A stretch of 64,000 nucleotides of DNA from Iamia sp038233075 (GCA_038233075.1 JBBSMQ010000020.1:4604-68603), one strand, 5' to 3'; numbered from the stretch's first letter, positions 7,676 to 17,140 are shown. Numbers and translations are program-made. The notes: a model not told the origin generated them from the letters alone.

Positions 7676-7998
7676 CGCTGGCCCATGCCGCGGGCCACCC
7701 CTTCGAGGAGGTGGCCGTGCTGGTCGTGTCCACCGGCGGTGGTGTCCTCCTCGCCGCCCGGGTGGCGTGGGCCCGGGTGCGGCCGCGGTGGTCAGCGTCG
7801 CCGCCCGGGAAGGTCACCGCGCCGTCGGCTGGATCCGACGATGCAGCACGGATCGCTGGTCGACTCCGCGGCGCACGGGACCACCCCGGCCCGGACCGCC
7901 TCGACATCGGCCTCGGTGCGCAGGGGCGGGTTGATCTTGAACACGGGGTCGAACGAAGTGCACTCGGCGTCAGAGCGTCCGGAGCAGCTCGGCCTTGA
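7672..7998 (+). CDS. possible small membrane protein (weak)
   Basis: GTG at 7672 overlaps the DUF899 stop (GTGA). The first ~40 residues (VTLAHAAGHPFEEVAVLVVS, then TGGGVLLAARVAWARVRPR) look like a one-helix membrane protein. The rest is Arg/Gly-rich and runs antisense across the pyrC relic and the end of pncB, so the 108-aa ORF is probably not the native end. Could be a truncated gene or chance. Confidence 0.25.
   Translation: MTLAHAAGHPFEEVAVLVVSTGGGVLLAARVAWARVRPRWSASPPGKVTAPSAGSDDAARIAGRLRGARDHPGPDRLDIGLGAQGRVDLEHGVERSALGVRASGAARP
7882..7971 (-). pseudogene. dihydroorotase (pyrC) relic
   Basis: About 30 codons in a frame different from the overlapping pncB stop read DAECTSFDPVFKINPPLRTE followed by ADVEAVRAGV. 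In dihydroorotases this block (…YDPVFKVNPPLRT…DVEALR…) precedes the DGTID-ATDHAPH metal site. Nothing recognisable remains on either side, so it is a fossil fragment left by flanking deletions. Confidence 0.6.
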
Positions 7999-9496
7999 GG
8001 TCGGCCAGGTCGTCGGTGATCGACACGTGGTACACGTGCGGGTTCACCAGACGGCGGACGCCGGGGTCGAGGCGGTCCACGTCGGCCTGACGGCGTTGCC
8101 GGGCGCCCTCCACGTCGTCCAGGGCCTCCTGGCCGCCGCCGACCACCACCTCGCCGTCCCGCACGATCGGCCCCAGCAGGGCCTCGGCCTCGGACCAGCC
8201 CGCCGCCGGAACCGTCCGGGTGATGTCGGAGCGGCCGTGGTGGTGGAGGTGCAGGTCGGTGCCGGGCGGGAGCTGCTCATCTGCGGTCGAGAGCACGTCG
8301 GCGGTGGCCACCCCGTCCTCGTCGTAGACGCGCCACAGGCCCTTGGGCCCGGGGTTGAGCACCTTGGCCGGGGTGTCGGACCGCTTGATGGCCGGAGCCC
8401 AGTGCCCGCCCTGGTCCACCGCGACCAGCTTGTAGACACCGTCGAGGCTGGGAGCGCCGTGGCTGGTGGCCAGGCGGGAGCCGACGCCGAACACGAGGCG
8501 GTCGATGACAGCGTCGGCCTCGATCCCGGCGCGGCGCGACTCCGAGGCGATCTGGGTGAGGATCTGCCAGATGGCCAGCTCGTCGAGGCCGCTGGAGAGC
8601 ACGATCCGGGCCGAGCCGAACCCGGCCTCGTCGAGCATCCGGGCCGATCGCACCGCCAGGTGGGCCAGATCGCCGGAATCGAGGCGGATCCCGACCGGCT
8701 CGTGGCCCTGGCGGCGCAGGTCTTCGAAGGTGGCGATGGCGTTGGGGACCCCGGATCCGAGTGTGTCGACGGTGTCGACCAGCAGCAGGCAGTCGTCGGG
8801 GTAGGCCTCCGCGTAGGCCGCGAAGGCGGTGCGCTCATCGTCGCCCAGGGCGAGGAACAGCTGCACCATGGAGTGGGCGTGGGTCCCGCTGGGGGGTATG
8901 CCGGTCGCGTAACCGACGGCTGAGTTGGACGTGCTCGAGGCGCCGCCGACCAGGGCGGCTCGTGACGCGGCATCGGCCCCTGCCCCCGCCGCCCGGCGCA
9001 TGCCGAACTCCAGCACCGGTCGCCCCTGCGCGGCCTCGGCCACCCGACTGGCCTTGGTCGCGATCAGGGTGGGGAAGTTGAGCGCGTTGAGCAGGGGCGT
9101 CTCCAGCAGCTGGGCGACGGCGAGGGGCCCCTCGACCGCGCTGATGGGCGTGTTGGGGTGGACCACCCGCCCCTCGGGCACCGCGCTCAGCTCCAGGCCG
9201 TCGAACCCGGCAGTGACGAACCAGTCGAGGAAGTCGTCGTGGAACAGGCGCTGGCCGCGGTTGCCCCGGTGGCCGCGCAGGGCCTCCACGTCGTCGGCCG
9301 AGGCTCGGGTCTCGCCCATCCAGCGGGCGAGAGAGGCCAAGCCCGCCGCCACGCAGTAGCCGGCCTGGTGGGTGCCGTAGTCGGGGTTGCTGCGGAAGAA
9401 GTGCTCGAAGCGCACCGGCCGCTCGTGCAGGCCGGCCCGGAAGTAGAGCTGGGCCATGGTGAGCTGGTACTGGTCGGTTGACAGGATTCCGCGCAC
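7970..9496 (-). CDS. pncB: nicotinate phosphoribosyltransferase
   Basis: Makes nicotinate mononucleotide from nicotinate and PRPP (ATP-assisted), the entry step of the Preiss-Handler NAD route; cytosolic. 508 aa, normal for the longer bacterial type. Landmarks: N-terminal STDQYQLTMAQLYF, GTHAHSMVQ (active-site histidine region), GIRLDSGDL (phosphate-binding loop of type II PRTases) and KLVAVDQGGHWAPAIKRS. Together with the nicotinamidase at 2158-2769 it completes nicotinamide salvage. Transcribed toward the DUF899 gene. Confidence 0.93.
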   Translation of the reverse strand: MRGILSTDQYQLTMAQLYFRAGLHERPVRFEHFFRSNPDYGTHQAGYCVAAGLASLARWMGETRASADDVEALRGHRGNRGQRLFHDDFLDWFVTAGFDGLELSAVPEGRVVHPNTPISAVEGPLAVAQLLETPLLNALNFPTLIATKASRVAEAAQGRPVLEFGMRRAAGAGADAASRAALVGGASSTSNSAVGYATGIPPSGTHAHSMVQLFLALGDDERTAFAAYAEAYPDDCLLLVDTVDTLGSGVPNAIATFEDLRRQGHEPVGIRLDSGDLAHLAVRSARMLDEAGFGSARIVLSSGLDELAIWQILTQIASESRRAGIEADAVIDRLVFGVGSRLATSHGAPSLDGVYKLVAVDQGGHWAPAIKRSDTPAKVLNPGPKGLWRVYDEDGVATADVLSTADEQLPPGTDLHLHHHGRSDITRTVPAAGWSEAEALLGPIVRDGEVVVGGGQEALDDVEGARQRRQADVDRLDPGVRRLVNPHVYHVSITDDLADLKAELLRTL

Positions 9497-9541
9497 GCCC
9501 TCGACGCTACGGCCGGATCGACCCGCTCCAGGCGGCTGGCG

Positions 9542-9589
9542 TTCTGGGGTCGATGGCGGGGGTCGGGACCCCCGCGACCTGCCCCAGAA
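9542..9589. terminator. nested inverted repeat downstream of GH3 gene
   Basis: Outer arms TTCTGGGG (9542-9549) and CCCCAGAA (9582-9589) enclose a perfect inner stem GCGGGGGT/ACCCCCGC (9556-9563 and 9568-9575) with a 4-nt CGGG loop. It lies 11 nt beyond the GH3 stop and upstream of the pncB start, both on the minus strand; likely transcription terminator. Confidence 0.55.
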
Positions 9590-9599
9590 GGGGTGCTGT

Positions 9600-11747
9600 T
9601 CAGGCCGGCACGGTCACGGTGAGGAGGTGTCCGGGGTCGGCTGCGTGGCGGGCGACCCACAGGTCGTAGCGGCCGGGGCGCACCACCATGGCGTGGCGTT
9701 CGACGTCGCGCTCGGCCAGACGATCGAGTGGGACCACGACCTCGACCGCGGCTCGGGCGCCGGGGGCCACCTCGACCCGTGCGAAGCCGACCAGACGACG
9801 GCGGGTCGCTTCTTCCCGCCGGGCGTAGACCTGGACCACGTCCGAGCCGTCGCGGTCGCCCGTGTTGTGCACGGCCGTGCGCACGCGCAGGACGGACCCT
9901 TCCTCGACGGTGACCCCGGCCTCGTCCAGGGCGAACGTGGTGTAGCTGAGCCCCCAACCGAACGGCTGGGCCGGCTCCAGCCCCCGAGCCTCGGCCCGCC
10001 ACCAGCCGTGCTCGGTGTCGTAGGTCGCGGCGGTGGCCTGGGCGTCGAAGGCGGGCAGGTCGCCCTCGTCGACGGGCACGGTGAAGGGCAGTCGGCCCGA
10101 CGCGTCGACCACGCCCAGCAGGACGTCGGCCAGGCCGGGGCCGGCCTCCATCCCGCCGTACCAGGCCTGGACCACGGCCGGGACCCGCGCCTCCCACTCG
10201 GAGCCCAGGATAGCGCTGCCCCCGACGAGCACGACCACGGTGCGGGGCGCACCGTCGGCCACGGCACGGATCAGGGCCACCCCGTCGGCGCGCAGCCGCA
10301 GCGAGGCCCGGTCGCCCCCGGTGCCGAACCCGCCGTCGGCGTCTCGGGCAACGACGTGAGGCGGGGCCTCGATGGCGTCTCCGGGTGCGACCGCAGCGTG
10401 GAAAGCGGCGGCTTCGGCCGGGTCGTCGGGCGGCGGCAACAGGTGGGCCAGGTGGCTCGTGTCGCCGATGTACTCGCCCTCGTCCTCGGCGGTGCACCCG
10501 ACCACGACGACCGCGACGTCGGCCTGCGTCGCGAGCCGGACGGCAGCGTCGAGGTCGGAGCCGCCGAGGTGGTCCACCCGGGCATCGGGGAGCGCGGCGC
10601 GCAGGCCGTCGAGGATGGTGGCGGCATCGGGCGCCCAGACGTCACTGGAGCCGCTGTCGCCCAGGTTCACCGTCGCCGCCAGCCGGCCCAGCACCGCGAC
10701 CGCGCTCAGGGCGTCGGGATCCAGAGGGAGCACCGGCGTCAAGTCGACGGCTTCGTTGCGCAGCAGCACCACCGACCGTCGGGCGGTCTCGCGCGCCAGG
10801 GCCCGGTGCTCGGGGCAGGCCAGCACAGACCGGTCGGGTCGGGGGGCGGCGAGGACGTCCGCGAAGCGGAGTCGGGTGGCGAGCACCCGGGTGACGGCCC
10901 GGTCCACGTCGGCCCACGAGGCGGTGCCGTCGGCCAGGGCCGCCGGTAGGCCGTGGGCCCGAATCATCCGGAACGGCATCTCCACGTCGAGCCCGGCGTG
11001 CAGCGACCGCGCCGGGTCGCGCAGGCCGAAGATGAAGTCGCTGATGACCAAGCCCTCGAACTCCCACTCCTCGCGCAGCACCTCGGTGAGCAGCGCAGGG
11101 CTCTCGCCGCACCACTCGCCGTTCACGGCGTTGTAGGCACTCATCACCGCGGCCACGCCCTCGTCGACGACGCGTCGGAAGTGGGGCAGGTACACCTCGT
11201 GGAGGGCGACCTCGCCGACCTCCACGTCGACGGTGAAGCGGGCGTCCTCCATGGAGTTGCAGGCCAGGTGCTTCACGCAGGCCATGGCGTGGCGCTGCAC
11301 GCCGCGGGTGAGGGCGGCGCCCATCTCGCCCACGTGGTGGGGATCCTCGCCGTAGGTCTCCTGGGCCCGGCCCCAGGCCGGGTGGCGCAGCAGGTTCACG
11401 CAGACGCCACCGAAGAGGTCGGCTCCCACGGCTCTCACCTCTCGCCCGATGGCCTCGCCGATGCGCTCCTCCAGCTCGACGTCCCAGGTCGCGCCCCTCG
11501 CCATGCTCACCGGGAAGCAGGTGGCGCGATCGACCACCACCCCTCGGGGCCCGTCGGCGAAGGTGAAGCCCTCCACCCCGAGGCGCGGTACCCGCCCCGA
11601 TGGGTAGGGAGCCCGGTGGTAGCCGCCCCGGGCCATGTGGTCGACCCCGGCCCAGAACGGCACGTCGCCGTCGAGGCACCCCAGCCGCTCGTCCTCGGTC
11701 ATCGCCGCGACCAGCCGCTGCGCCTCGGCCTCCGCGTCCTCGATCAC
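9600..11747 (-). CDS. glycoside hydrolase family 3 beta-glucosidase-like
   Basis: Exo-acting glycosidase releasing terminal beta-linked sugars. 715 aa from GTG 11747. Order: N-terminal TIM-barrel with FADGPRGV, CVKHLACNSMEDARF and the nucleophile Asp (about D237) in GLVISDFIFGLRDP; alpha/beta sandwich domain; C-terminal fibronectin-III-like domain (YARREEATRRRLVGFARVEV). No signal peptide, so probably intracellular, acting on imported oligosaccharides or glycosides. Substrate not predictable. Followed by a strong hairpin. Confidence 0.92.
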   Translation of the reverse strand: MIEDAEAEAQRLVAAMTEDERLGCLDGDVPFWAGVDHMARGGYHRAPYPSGRVPRLGVEGFTFADGPRGVVVDRATCFPVSMARGATWDVELEERIGEAIGREVRAVGADLFGGVCVNLLRHPAWGRAQETYGEDPHHVGEMGAALTRGVQRHAMACVKHLACNSMEDARFTVDVEVGEVALHEVYLPHFRRVVDEGVAAVMSAYNAVNGEWCGESPALLTEVLREEWEFEGLVISDFIFGLRDPARSLHAGLDVEMPFRMIRAHGLPAALADGTASWADVDRAVTRVLATRLRFADVLAAPRPDRSVLACPEHRALARETARRSVVLLRNEAVDLTPVLPLDPDALSAVAVLGRLAATVNLGDSGSSDVWAPDAATILDGLRAALPDARVDHLGGSDLDAAVRLATQADVAVVVVGCTAEDEGEYIGDTSHLAHLLPPPDDPAEAAAFHAAVAPGDAIEAPPHVVARDADGGFGTGGDRASLRLRADGVALIRAVADGAPRTVVVLVGGSAILGSEWEARVPAVVQAWYGGMEAGPGLADVLLGVVDASGRLPFTVPVDEGDLPAFDAQATAATYDTEHGWWRAEARGLEPAQPFGWGLSYTTFALDEAGVTVEEGSVLRVRTAVHNTGDRDGSDVVQVYARREEATRRRLVGFARVEVAPGARAAVEVVVPLDRLAERDVERHAMVVRPGRYDLWVARHAADPGHLLTVTVPA

Positions 11748-11893
11748 GCCCGAAGTGTAGGAACCGACCACGAGGGAGTGCGAGCCGCTCGGGCGCTCGC
11801 TCCCGGTCGAGGCGAGACGGGCCACCGACCCTGAGCACCCAGGGTGCTCATACCCGGGGGCCCGCTACATGCTGCGGCGGGCGGGCTTCACCC

Positions 11894-14554
11894 TCATCGG
11901 TGGCGGTCGAGGACGATGGCCTCGAAGAGGTCCGCCGTGTGGGAGGCGAGACGCGTCCAGTCCAGCTGCTCGCGACGGCTCTCCGCCGCGGCGCGCGCCG
12001 CCGCCAACACGTCGGGGGTGAGGCCCTCGATGGCCGCGGCTATCGACGCCGTGGTGTGGCCGCAGGGGATGCCGGCGTCGCCCAGCGTCTCCACCAGGTA
12101 GCCCCAGTCGCTGCGCAGCACCGGCAGGCCCAGGCCCACGGCGTCGGCGGCGGCTCCAGTGGCGAGCATCTCGCCGTCGGGGTCGAACACCAGGGCCAGC
12201 ACGTCGCAGGCCGCCAGACGGGTGGCGTAGGCGGCGGGGGCGACCATCCGGTACTCCGCGGCCACGGCGATGCGGTGGTCGTCGGGCACGACCTCGTCTC
12301 CCCCGAGTGACCAGCACACCAGCGACACGTCGTCCCGGTCGCACGCGGCGACCGCGTCGAGCACCTCCTGCACCCGCTTCTCGGCCCGGGGCGCGCCCAC
12401 GACGCCGATGCGCAGCGCCACCGGGTCCAGCCCGAGGCGACGCTCGGCCTCGGCCCGATAGGGCAGACCGGCCGTCTCCCACAGCCCCCCGAAGTGACCG
12501 TGGGGGATCACCTCGTGGCGGCAGTCGGGCCCGAACGAGTAGCGCCCCCGCATCAGGGCCTCGCCCCAGCTGCTGTGGTGGATCACGCCCCGGACCGCGG
12601 CGGCCCACGCCGCGTAGATGGGGTCGAAGGCCTCGGGCTGCTTCTGGTGGGGGGTGAGGTTGTGGGCCGTCCACACCACCGGCACGTCGTGGTCGGCCAA
12701 CTCGGCGATGATCGCCTGGTGGGCGGCCGGGTCGTCGAAGGCCAGCCACTCGGGCCAGTGGAGGTGGACCAGGTCGCAGTCCACGAACCGGGTGTCGGGT
12801 GCGGCCCGCCACCCCACTGGTGGAGGCCCCACCACCACCCGATCAGTCATGGGCCCATAGAGCGAGCGGCTGTAGTGGTGGTCGGACTCGGTGGATGCCA
12901 CCCGCAGCAGGGGGGTGACCCGGGCCCGGTAGGCGAGCTCGGTCGTGGGGTCGAGGTCGATCTGGTGGACCCGGGCGATCTCGGAGGTGGGGCTGAACCA
13001 CTCGGCCAGCCCGTCGACGGTGACGGTGGTGGTGGCGTGGCCGGTGGCGCACTCCCACTCGACACGCAGCGGGCGGTCGGCCACCTCGGGGATGGCCAGG
13101 CTGACCGTGCGGGGCGGGTCGTCGAAGCTGAGGTGGTCGTCGAGGACCACGGTGCGACCCTCGACGGTGAACCGGGCCGAGCGGTGACCCCTGAGCGGCG
13201 GACCGGGGTCGTCGCCGTCCAGGCCCCGACCCGACACGGGGAACCCGTCCCAGCGGGCCGTCAGCGAGCGGGGCCCGTGCTCCACCGAGGTGGGCAGGCC
13301 CCCGGCGGTGTAGCGGCTCAGCCCCGCGGTGACGAGCGGCGTCCACGTGGGCAGGTCCCGGTCGATGGGCACCTCCCATGTGCCGGGCTGGTGGAGGGCG
13401 GGAAGGTAGTGGCTGCGGGTGATGCCCACGAAGGGGATGACCAGATCGGCGCCGGTGCTCCGGTGGGCCCATGCCCCGGCGGGGCGGGCGTCCTCGAAGG
13501 CCACCCAGCGCTCCCCGTCGGGGTAGGCCTCGGCCACCGGGGCGGCGAGGAGGTCGGCCGGACCGCGCGCCAGGGCGCCGGCGGCCCAGGCCACCTTGCC
13601 CAGCAGGTCGAAGGTGAGCTGCAGGCGCCGGGCCGGGCCCCGGTAGCCGTCCTGGTTGCGATGTCGGTGGGCGGTGGCCACGCCGTCGGGATCGAAGCCC
13701 GCCCTCACCGTCTCGGCTGCGTCGGCGGCCCGCCGCAGCCACAGGCCGGCCCGGTCGGGGTCGTGGCCGTCGGCCAGGGCAAGGGCCCCAAGCTCCAGGG
13801 TCAGGGCCGCGGCCAGGTCACCCACCGATCGGCCCCACGCCACCGCCGAGCCGTCGCGGGCGCCGACCGTGGCCACCAGGTCGAGGGCCCGGTACAGCCC
13901 GTCGGCCCACACGGGGCCGATGCGGGGGGCCAGGGGCGCACAGAACAGCCAGACGTCCGCGGTGTAGATGTCGTAGCGACCGACCCGATCCTGGGAGTCG
14001 TCGAGGGCTCGCCGAGGGTTCTCGCCCAGCATCTCGACCACCCGCTCCACCAGGGAGTCGAGGCGCGATGTGTCGTCGGTGAGGCCGAGGTCGAGGCGGC
14101 TCTGCTCGCAGCGGGCCAGCACCGCGGCGTAGTTGCGGGGCAGCACGCCGGCGTCGAGCAGTTCGAGCCAGTCCGAGCTGTCGACGGCGACCTCCAGCTC
14201 TGCCCGCTGTGCCCCGTCGAGGGCCTCCAGCAACGGGTTTCCGGCGAAGGGACCGGCCCGCCGCAGCGTCTCGGCGATGCGATAGGAGAAGAACGTGTGG
14301 GTCGAGGAGCCGTTGACCTTCCCGAGGAGGCGGATCAGCACACCGTCGAGGTCCTCGCCCCCGATGCGGGTGACCCCGGCCTCGGCCAGGTGCGTGAGCG
14401 TGAAGCACAGGTCGGCTCGGACGTCGGCCGCCACCTCGTGGCCCGCGAAGGCGCCCGGGAGACGCCATCCCGGCAGGTGATGACGCTCGGCCGCCTCCAG
14501 TGTGGCCACCGTCCAGGCGATGAGGCGGGTCGACAGCTCGGCCGCGGTGGTCAC
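11894..14554 (-). CDS. alpha-toroid/beta-sandwich protein fused to GT4-like glycosyltransferase
   Basis: 886 aa with two parts. Residues ~1-400 are helix-rich and ~400-560 beta-rich, an arrangement reminiscent of heparinase II/III-type polysaccharide lyases or DUF2264 proteins (YDIYTADVWLFCAPLAPRIG and NQDGYRGPARRLQLTFDLLG); catalytic residues cannot be assigned. Residues ~590-886 look like a GT-B glycosyltransferase (LVHLHWPEWLAF, VVWTAHNLTPHQK, VIPHGHF, VGAPRAEKRVQEVLDAV, FDPDGEMLATGAAADAVGLG, LPVLRSDWGYLVE), GT4-like. GTG start. No signal peptide or membrane segment seen. A lyase-like half and a transferase half in one chain is unusual. Confidence 0.7.
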   Translation of the reverse strand: MTTAAELSTRLIAWTVATLEAAERHHLPGWRLPGAFAGHEVAADVRADLCFTLTHLAEAGVTRIGGEDLDGVLIRLLGKVNGSSTHTFFSYRIAETLRRAGPFAGNPLLEALDGAQRAELEVAVDSSDWLELLDAGVLPRNYAAVLARCEQSRLDLGLTDDTSRLDSLVERVVEMLGENPRRALDDSQDRVGRYDIYTADVWLFCAPLAPRIGPVWADGLYRALDLVATVGARDGSAVAWGRSVGDLAAALTLELGALALADGHDPDRAGLWLRRAADAAETVRAGFDPDGVATAHRHRNQDGYRGPARRLQLTFDLLGKVAWAAGALARGPADLLAAPVAEAYPDGERWVAFEDARPAGAWAHRSTGADLVIPFVGITRSHYLPALHQPGTWEVPIDRDLPTWTPLVTAGLSRYTAGGLPTSVEHGPRSLTARWDGFPVSGRGLDGDDPGPPLRGHRSARFTVEGRTVVLDDHLSFDDPPRTVSLAIPEVADRPLRVEWECATGHATTTVTVDGLAEWFSPTSEIARVHQIDLDPTTELAYRARVTPLLRVASTESDHHYSRSLYGPMTDRVVVGPPPVGWRAAPDTRFVDCDLVHLHWPEWLAFDDPAAHQAIIAELADHDVPVVWTAHNLTPHQKQPEAFDPIYAAWAAAVRGVIHHSSWGEALMRGRYSFGPDCRHEVIPHGHFGGLWETAGLPYRAEAERRLGLDPVALRIGVVGAPRAEKRVQEVLDAVAACDRDDVSLVCWSLGGDEVVPDDHRIAVAAEYRMVAPAAYATRLAACDVLALVFDPDGEMLATGAAADAVGLGLPVLRSDWGYLVETLGDAGIPCGHTTASIAAAIEGLTPDVLAAARAAAESRREQLDWTRLASHTADLFEAIVLDRHR

Positions 14555-14650
14555 GGTCGGTCCGTCGACGGGATCGGGTCTGAGGGTCGGTTCCGCGCCG
14601 CGAACATGGTCGGGGACACTACGGGCACCGGGCTGCGGTGGAGGCCGACG

Positions 14651-15883
14651 TCAGGCGACGATCGCCTGGCTGACCAGCTGGGACAGGGCGTCGCGGATGG
14701 GGTGGGTGCTCGACGGCAGGAGCTGGGTGAGGAACACGGCGGTGATGTCCTCCACCGGGTCGACCCAGAAGCTGGTGCTGGCAGCGCCGCCCCAGGTGTA
14801 GGTGCCGGGCGAGCCCAGGACCCGGGTGGCGACCGGGTCGAGGCTGACCGCGAACCCCAGGCCGAAGCCCACGCCGTCGTAGGTGGTCTCGGCGAACAGC
14901 GGGCGCCCGTACGCCTCCAGGTCGACGCCGCCGGGCAGGTGGTTCCGGGTCATGTAGCCGAGGGTGCGATCCGAGAGCAGGCGCGCGCCGTCGCCCTCGC
15001 CGCCCCGACGCAGCATGTCGGCGAAGCGCAGGTAGTCGGCCGCGGTCGAGACCAGGCCCCCGCCGCCGGAGAGGAACGTCGGGGTGCCGTGGGCGACCGG
15101 CCCGATCTCATCGAAGCGGGTGGCCCGGCCGTCCTGACCGGGCACGTACAGGCCGGCCAGTCGGTCGCGCTGGTCGTCGGGGAGCCCGAACCGGGTGTCG
15201 ACCATGCCCAGCGGGCCCAGGATGCGTTCGGTGAAGAAGGTGTCGAGGCTCTGCCCCGACAGCACCTCGACGAGGTGGCCGAGGACATCGGTCGCCACCG
15301 AGTAGGTCCACTCCGAGCCGGGCTGGAACAGCAGCGGCAGCGAGGCCCAGGTCTCGCAGGCGGTCGCGAGGTCGACATCCGGGGGGTTGCCGAAGTCGTA
15401 GCCGTGGTCGCGGTACAGGGCGTCGACCGCGTCGGCGCGGTGGAAGCCGTAGGTGAGCCCGGCGGTGTGGGTGAGCAGGTGCCAGATCCGGATGGGCTCG
15501 ATGGCGGGCTCGGTCTCGATCTCGGTGCCCGACCCGGAGCGGTAGACGACGAGGTCCTCGAAGCAGGGGATCCAGCGCGACACCGGGTCCTTCAGCGCGA
15601 AGGCTCCCTCCTCGTAGAGCATCATTGCCGCCACCGAGGTGATCGGCTTGGTCATGGAGTAGATGCGGAAGATCGTGTCGTCCTCGACCGCCAGGCCGGC
15701 CTCGATGTCGCGGCGCCCGTGACGGGCGACGTGGGCCACCTGGCCGTGGCGGGTCAGGGCGAAGAGCCACCCGGGCAGGCGTCCGTCCTCGACGTACCGG
15801 GTGAGGTGGTGGTCGATCCGCGCCAGGCGGTCGGCGTCCAGACCCACGTCGGCCGGGTCGACCTCGACCTCGAGACAGGTCAC
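14651..15883 (-). CDS. serine hydrolase, beta-lactamase/EstB-like family
   Basis: 410 aa, class C beta-lactamase fold. Motifs: S-x-x-K as SMTK in FRIYSMTKPITSVAAMM, Tyr motif YSV in GSEWTYSVATDVLGHLVE, and a C-terminal WGGAAST block in place of KTG. Such proteins are usually esterases or peptidases (EstB-like) rather than true lactamases. GTG start; no signal peptide, so cytoplasmic. Same direction as the upstream lipoprotein hydrolase but separated by 120 nt. Confidence 0.87.
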   Translation of the reverse strand: MTCLEVEVDPADVGLDADRLARIDHHLTRYVEDGRLPGWLFALTRHGQVAHVARHGRRDIEAGLAVEDDTIFRIYSMTKPITSVAAMMLYEEGAFALKDPVSRWIPCFEDLVVYRSGSGTEIETEPAIEPIRIWHLLTHTAGLTYGFHRADAVDALYRDHGYDFGNPPDVDLATACETWASLPLLFQPGSEWTYSVATDVLGHLVEVLSGQSLDTFFTERILGPLGMVDTRFGLPDDQRDRLAGLYVPGQDGRATRFDEIGPVAHGTPTFLSGGGGLVSTAADYLRFADMLRRGGEGDGARLLSDRTLGYMTRNHLPGGVDLEAYGRPLFAETTYDGVGFGLGFAVSLDPVATRVLGSPGTYTWGGAASTSFWVDPVEDITAVFLTQLLPSSTHPIRDALSQLVSQAIVA

Positions 15884-16003
15884 GGGCAGGGCTCGATCGT
15901 GGTCATGCCCGCACCGTAGGTCCGGCCGCCACCCGTCGCGACCCTGTCGTCGACGACCCCCGCGCTGACCCGACGGTCCCTCCGCCCCGCCGAGCGGGTG
16001 CCT

Positions 16004-17140
16004 TCAGCCCTCGTCGGACTCGAGGAGGGCGACATCGGGTCCGGCGTCGGCCACCACCTGCTCCAGGACCTCGGTCGGGTCGGCATCGAGCTTCACGACC
16101 TCGTCGAAGAAGTCGAGCGTGGCCGTGGTGACCACCGTCGAGTCCTCGCTATTCAGGCCCTGGACGTAGGGCGGGATGTGCTCGCCGCCCAGCAGCCGCA
16201 CCAGCCACCACGGGGGTCCCACGGCCTCGGACACCTCGGCCGAGCGGCCATAGGGCACGGTGTCGTCGCTGTCGCCGTGGATGATGAGCAGCGGGGGCCC
16301 GTCCTCGACGGGGGGGCCGCCCTCGGGGGCGTCGTCGCCGCCCAGGCCGGGCACGTAGGCGCCGGCCCACTCGGCCACGGCGTCGACCCGGTCGTCGCGA
16401 CAGCAGGGGTTGTAGCCGGCGCCGAGTGAGGTGAAGCCGCCGAGGGAGTGGCCGGCGATGGCGATGTGCTCGCTGTCGATCTCGTCGGCCAGGGGATCAT
16501 CGTCGGGCCGGTCGACGGCCCAGTCGATGAGGGCGGAGACGTCGGCCGGCTGGTTCGCCAGGTCCCCGGGCTGGGGACCGCCCGGTGACTCCTGGTTGGA
16601 CAGGGGGTAGGTAGGGGCGACCACCATGTATCCCGCCGAGGCCCACACCCGCAGGGTGGTGGCGTAGCTGGGCCCGGTACCGCCGAGGCCGTGGGAGAAC
16701 ACGACGAGCGGCCAGGGGCCGGGCTCGGGGGGGGCGTCGGGGGTGTCCTCTGCTTCGACGTAGGTGCCCTCGGCCGGGTAGAGGACGAGGACGGGCAGGG
16801 TGCGCTCCGGGAGCTCGCCCTGATCGCCCTGGGCCGGGGTGACCCGGGTGTCGTCGACGACGGTGTCGGTGGTCGAGCCCACGGCGTAGGTGCCGACCTC
16901 GACCACCGGCGGGGCGTCGACCACCGTGGTCGGGGCCGCGGCGGTCGTCGGTCCGGCGGTGGTCGTCGACCCGTCGGCGCTGGCCGTGGTCGTCGCCCCC
17001 GCCTCGGTGGTGGGAGCTGAGGTGGTGCTCTCGTTGCTGCTGCACCCGGCCACGGCCAGCAGCAGGGCCACGATGAGCACCGCGGCTCGCGGGCCCGTGC
17101 GATGGAAAGGACGGGCGAACGGCGGCGGGTCAGTGGTCAC
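16004..17140 (-). CDS. lipoprotein alpha/beta hydrolase
   Basis: 378 aa exported lipoprotein. GTG 17140 gives a basic N-region, hydrophobic helix AAVLIVALLLAVAGCSS with lipobox Cys, then a Thr-rich linker (residues ~40-70). The catalytic domain has VVFSHGLGGTG (oxyanion), nucleophile motif GHSLGG, Asp in HGDSDDTVPYG and a late His in GGEHIPPY. Resembles the chlorophyllase/polyesterase-type hydrolases; CC in NPCCRDDR may bond. Probably acts on esters outside the membrane. Confidence 0.85.
   Translation of the reverse strand: MTTDPPPFARPFHRTGPRAAVLIVALLLAVAGCSSNESTTSAPTTEAGATTTASADGSTTTAGPTTAAAPTTVVDAPPVVEVGTYAVGSTTDTVVDDTRVTPAQGDQGELPERTLPVLVLYPAEGTYVEAEDTPDAPPEPGPWPLVVFSHGLGGTGPSYATTLRVWASAGYMVVAPTYPLSNQESPGGPQPGDLANQPADVSALIDWAVDRPDDDPLADEIDSEHIAIAGHSLGGFTSLGAGYNPCCRDDRVDAVAEWAGAYVPGLGGDDAPEGGPPVEDGPPLLIIHGDSDDTVPYGRSAEVSEAVGPPWWLVRLLGGEHIPPYVQGLNSEDSTVVTTATLDFFDEVVKLDADPTEVLEQVVADAGPDVALLESDEG

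Noticed and set aside
12494..15919. Very long open frame on the + strand (>1100 codons)
   Set aside because: It is antisense to the well-supported glycosyltransferase fusion and beta-lactamase-family genes; composition is Gly/Val/His/Arg-rich with no motif, as expected for a shadow frame in very GC-rich DNA.
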